Shown here in pieces: positions 62,816 through 64,000 of a stretch of DNA of 64,000 bases. The stretch is taken from the NCBI GenBank assembly GCA_016191145.1, contig JACPPD010000004.1, forward strand, positions 1 through 64,000, given 5' to 3'. Source of the stretch: Ignavibacteria bacterium (GTDB lineage Bacteria > Bacteroidota > Ignavibacteria > Kapaibacteriales > Kapaibacteriaceae). How positions within the stretch are numbered: position 1 is the stretch's first letter; each line of letters begins with the position of its first letter. The notes beneath the pieces were generated by a model. The model saw only the letters and a program-made list of their open reading frames with translations, had not been told where the DNA came from and did no database searches. A program made the translations under genes and the position numbers.

Positions 62816-64000
62816 CTTCTATCTGAACAGTTCTGCTTAAGAAACGCTCCTCCGGAGTTTTATAGGAATCAATCCCTGGAGGAAATTTGTCTGTTGCCAC
62901 TTCAGAGCAATCAATGTTAACTTTTTTCCTGAGATATTTTTGAATGGTACTGCAAACGGATTGGGCACGCCGAGCCGAAAGTTTTCTGTTGAATTCCGCA
63001 TTACCCAGCATGTCGGCAAAGCCGCGCACAATCACTGTAGCACCAACAGGGACATGGTCGATAAAGTCTTTTATCTGATTTTCAGAAACCGGAGTAACTT
63101 CATCACTCGATACATCAAAGAGCGTTAAGGTGAGCCGCTCAATCTCCGTCTTCAAAGTATCCTTGCGTACGCTCAGTTCGGCTTCTGCAGACCCATGTGT
63201 TCCCTGCAATGCTTCCACAGTGAGTCTGATCTTCATCGGTACATCTTCGCGCATCAAATCCGCTGTAGCAGGCGTCAACTGTTGTGTAATTGATTGCGGC
63301 GCCCCCTGGCCTGTCTGACTAAACAGAATCTTTGCACCTGAAGATCCTTCGACCTTCCAGGATGTGAAGTATTTCTGTGTTGGCTCTGCGTCGTGTCCAC
63401 TCACTGCATGCGTTCCCGATGGATCGAGCACGATACTGGGAGGCGTAACAGACCGAGCCTCATTGAATCGCCGCTGTGCAACGGGTGCTAACAATTCCAG
63501 ATCGGCTGTTTCAATTTCAACTCTGCGGTTTTCGGAAAATCCATCCTCGCTGGGTTCGCGCGTCACCTTCGATGGGGCACAACTTCCGCTGCGTTCTGCC
63601 AGTTGAATTCTCGATGATTCAATTCCCCATACATTCACCAGATAGTTCTTTACTTCGTTTGCTCTCTTCTCGGCAAGACTGCAGTCTGCGCCTTCAGTAG
63701 TGGGATCGGAATTTCCAATTAAGCTGATGCTGCTTGCCGGACGCTCAAGCATTCGCTGCCCGATGATGTTTAGCACATCTCGGTGGACCGACGTTGTTCG
63801 AGGTTCAATGGCTTGAATATCAAATTCTTTAGCACTCTTAACCTGGTGATATCGGAACGAAATTGAGATAGACTGCGATTCAAAGAAAACTACAGGGAGT
63901 AATGGCAATGCTTCCGTAATGAATTGCGTGCTGATGTTCACTGTATAAACATCGGCTAACACACCGTCGGGATGCAAGGCGCGTGCAGAAAATTTTGCGA
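62799..64000 (-). CDS. OmpA-domain protein (partial at window edge)
   Basis: The reading frame stays open to the right edge, so the 5' end and any signal peptide lie outside the window; about 400 residues are visible. Two OmpA-like peptidoglycan-binding domains are seen. The first (about 70-160 from the TTG at 63977) has SISLIGNSDPTTEGADCSLAEKRANEVKNYLV...SENRRVEIE. The second lies at the C-terminus (VIVRGFADMLGNAEFNRKLSARRAQSV...RFLSRTVQIEV). Between them are about 130 residues with a beta-rich region. Two tandem OmpA domains are unusual. The product probably links the outer membrane to the cell wall. The gene is convergent with, and overlaps, the CDF gene by 17 bp. Confidence 0.85.
   Translation of the reverse strand, partial: AKFSARALHPDGVLADVYTVNISTQFITEALPLLPVVFFESQSISISFRYHQVKSAKEFDIQAIEPRTTSVHRDVLNIIGQRMLERPASSISLIGNSDPTTEGADCSLAEKRANEVKNYLVNVWGIESSRIQLAERSGSCAPSKVTREPSEDGFSENRRVEIETADLELLAPVAQRRFNEARSVTPPSIVLDPSGTHAVSGHDAEPTQKYFTSWKVEGSSGAKILFSQTGQGAPQSITQQLTPATADLMREDVPMKIRLTVEALQGTHGSAEAELSVRKDTLKTEIERLTLTLFDVSSDEVTPVSENQIKDFIDHVPVGATVIVRGFADMLGNAEFNRKLSARRAQSVCSTIQKYLRKKVNIDCSEVATDKFPPGIDSYKTPEERFLSRTVQIEVIRSR

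Overview
This window looks like a chromosomal segment of a Gram-negative bacterium of the Bacteroidota/Chlorobiota (FCB) group. A Kapabacteria-like lineage would fit, but that is an inference from gene content and not a phylogeny. The supporting signs are several very large secreted proteins with SBBP beta-propeller repeats, Ig-like domains and type IX secretion (T9SS) C-terminal domains; a single-subunit cytochrome b succinate dehydrogenase (sdhC-sdhA-sdhB); several outer-membrane beta-barrels; and TAnnTTTG-type promoter boxes just upstream of a few genes. Genes are tightly packed, with many 4-17 bp overlaps. No tRNA, rRNA, CRISPR array or transposase was recognised.

Layout. 1-300: tandem palindromic repeat array. 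317-8277 (minus): three neighbouring secreted repeat proteins, the last about 1,570 residues long and built from an exact 255-residue super-repeat. 8696-9298 (plus): pth. 9301-19505 (minus): a 12-gene iron-sulfur and redox operon, sufB-sufC-sufD-sufS-sufE-sufT, a PaaE-like reductase, an Rrf2 regulator, an A-type Fe-S carrier, superoxide dismutase, a Lon-N-domain protein and a SpoIIE/PP2C phosphatase. 19563-28475 (minus): three SBBP/Ig/T9SS-tail proteins. 28589-29308 (plus): pdxJ. 29349-32701 (minus): sdhCAB. 32755-35175: an ABC ATPase and mltG (plus) with a small OMP gene squeezed antisense between them. 35228-37493 (minus): a two-gene unit that I read as a divergent GldL/GldM-type motor of the T9SS. 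37577-44948 (plus): a 1,650-residue T9SS cargo, a beta-barrel protein and prfC. 44949-47352: a small minus-strand cassette (31-residue secreted peptide, propeller-like protein, CxxC thioredoxin-like protein) bracketed by two copies of a 12-bp iteron-like element. 47360-54899 (minus): threonylcarbamoyl-AMP synthase, HPr, PTS enzyme I, a BamA/Omp85-like protein, deoC, pirin and a serine hydrolase. 54952-62815 (plus): alpha-glucan phosphorylase, a DUF4397 T9SS cargo, ffh, rpsP, a membrane protein and a CDF-family protein. 62799-64000 (minus): an OmpA-domain protein cut by the window edge.

How it fits together: the secreted T9SS cargos (19563-28475, 37577-42529, 57591-59384 and probably the 47360-48610 hydrolase) would need a T9SS. 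The candidate inner-membrane motor pair at 35228-37493 is the only piece of that machine I can propose here. The SUF operon couples Fe-S cluster assembly with oxidative-stress defence and an Fe-S-sensing regulator. The succinate dehydrogenase downstream of pdxJ is a major user of such clusters. The most interesting candidates are the divergent GldLM motor, the repeat-bracketed peptide/propeller/thioredoxin cassette, and the repeat-driven giant surface protein cluster.
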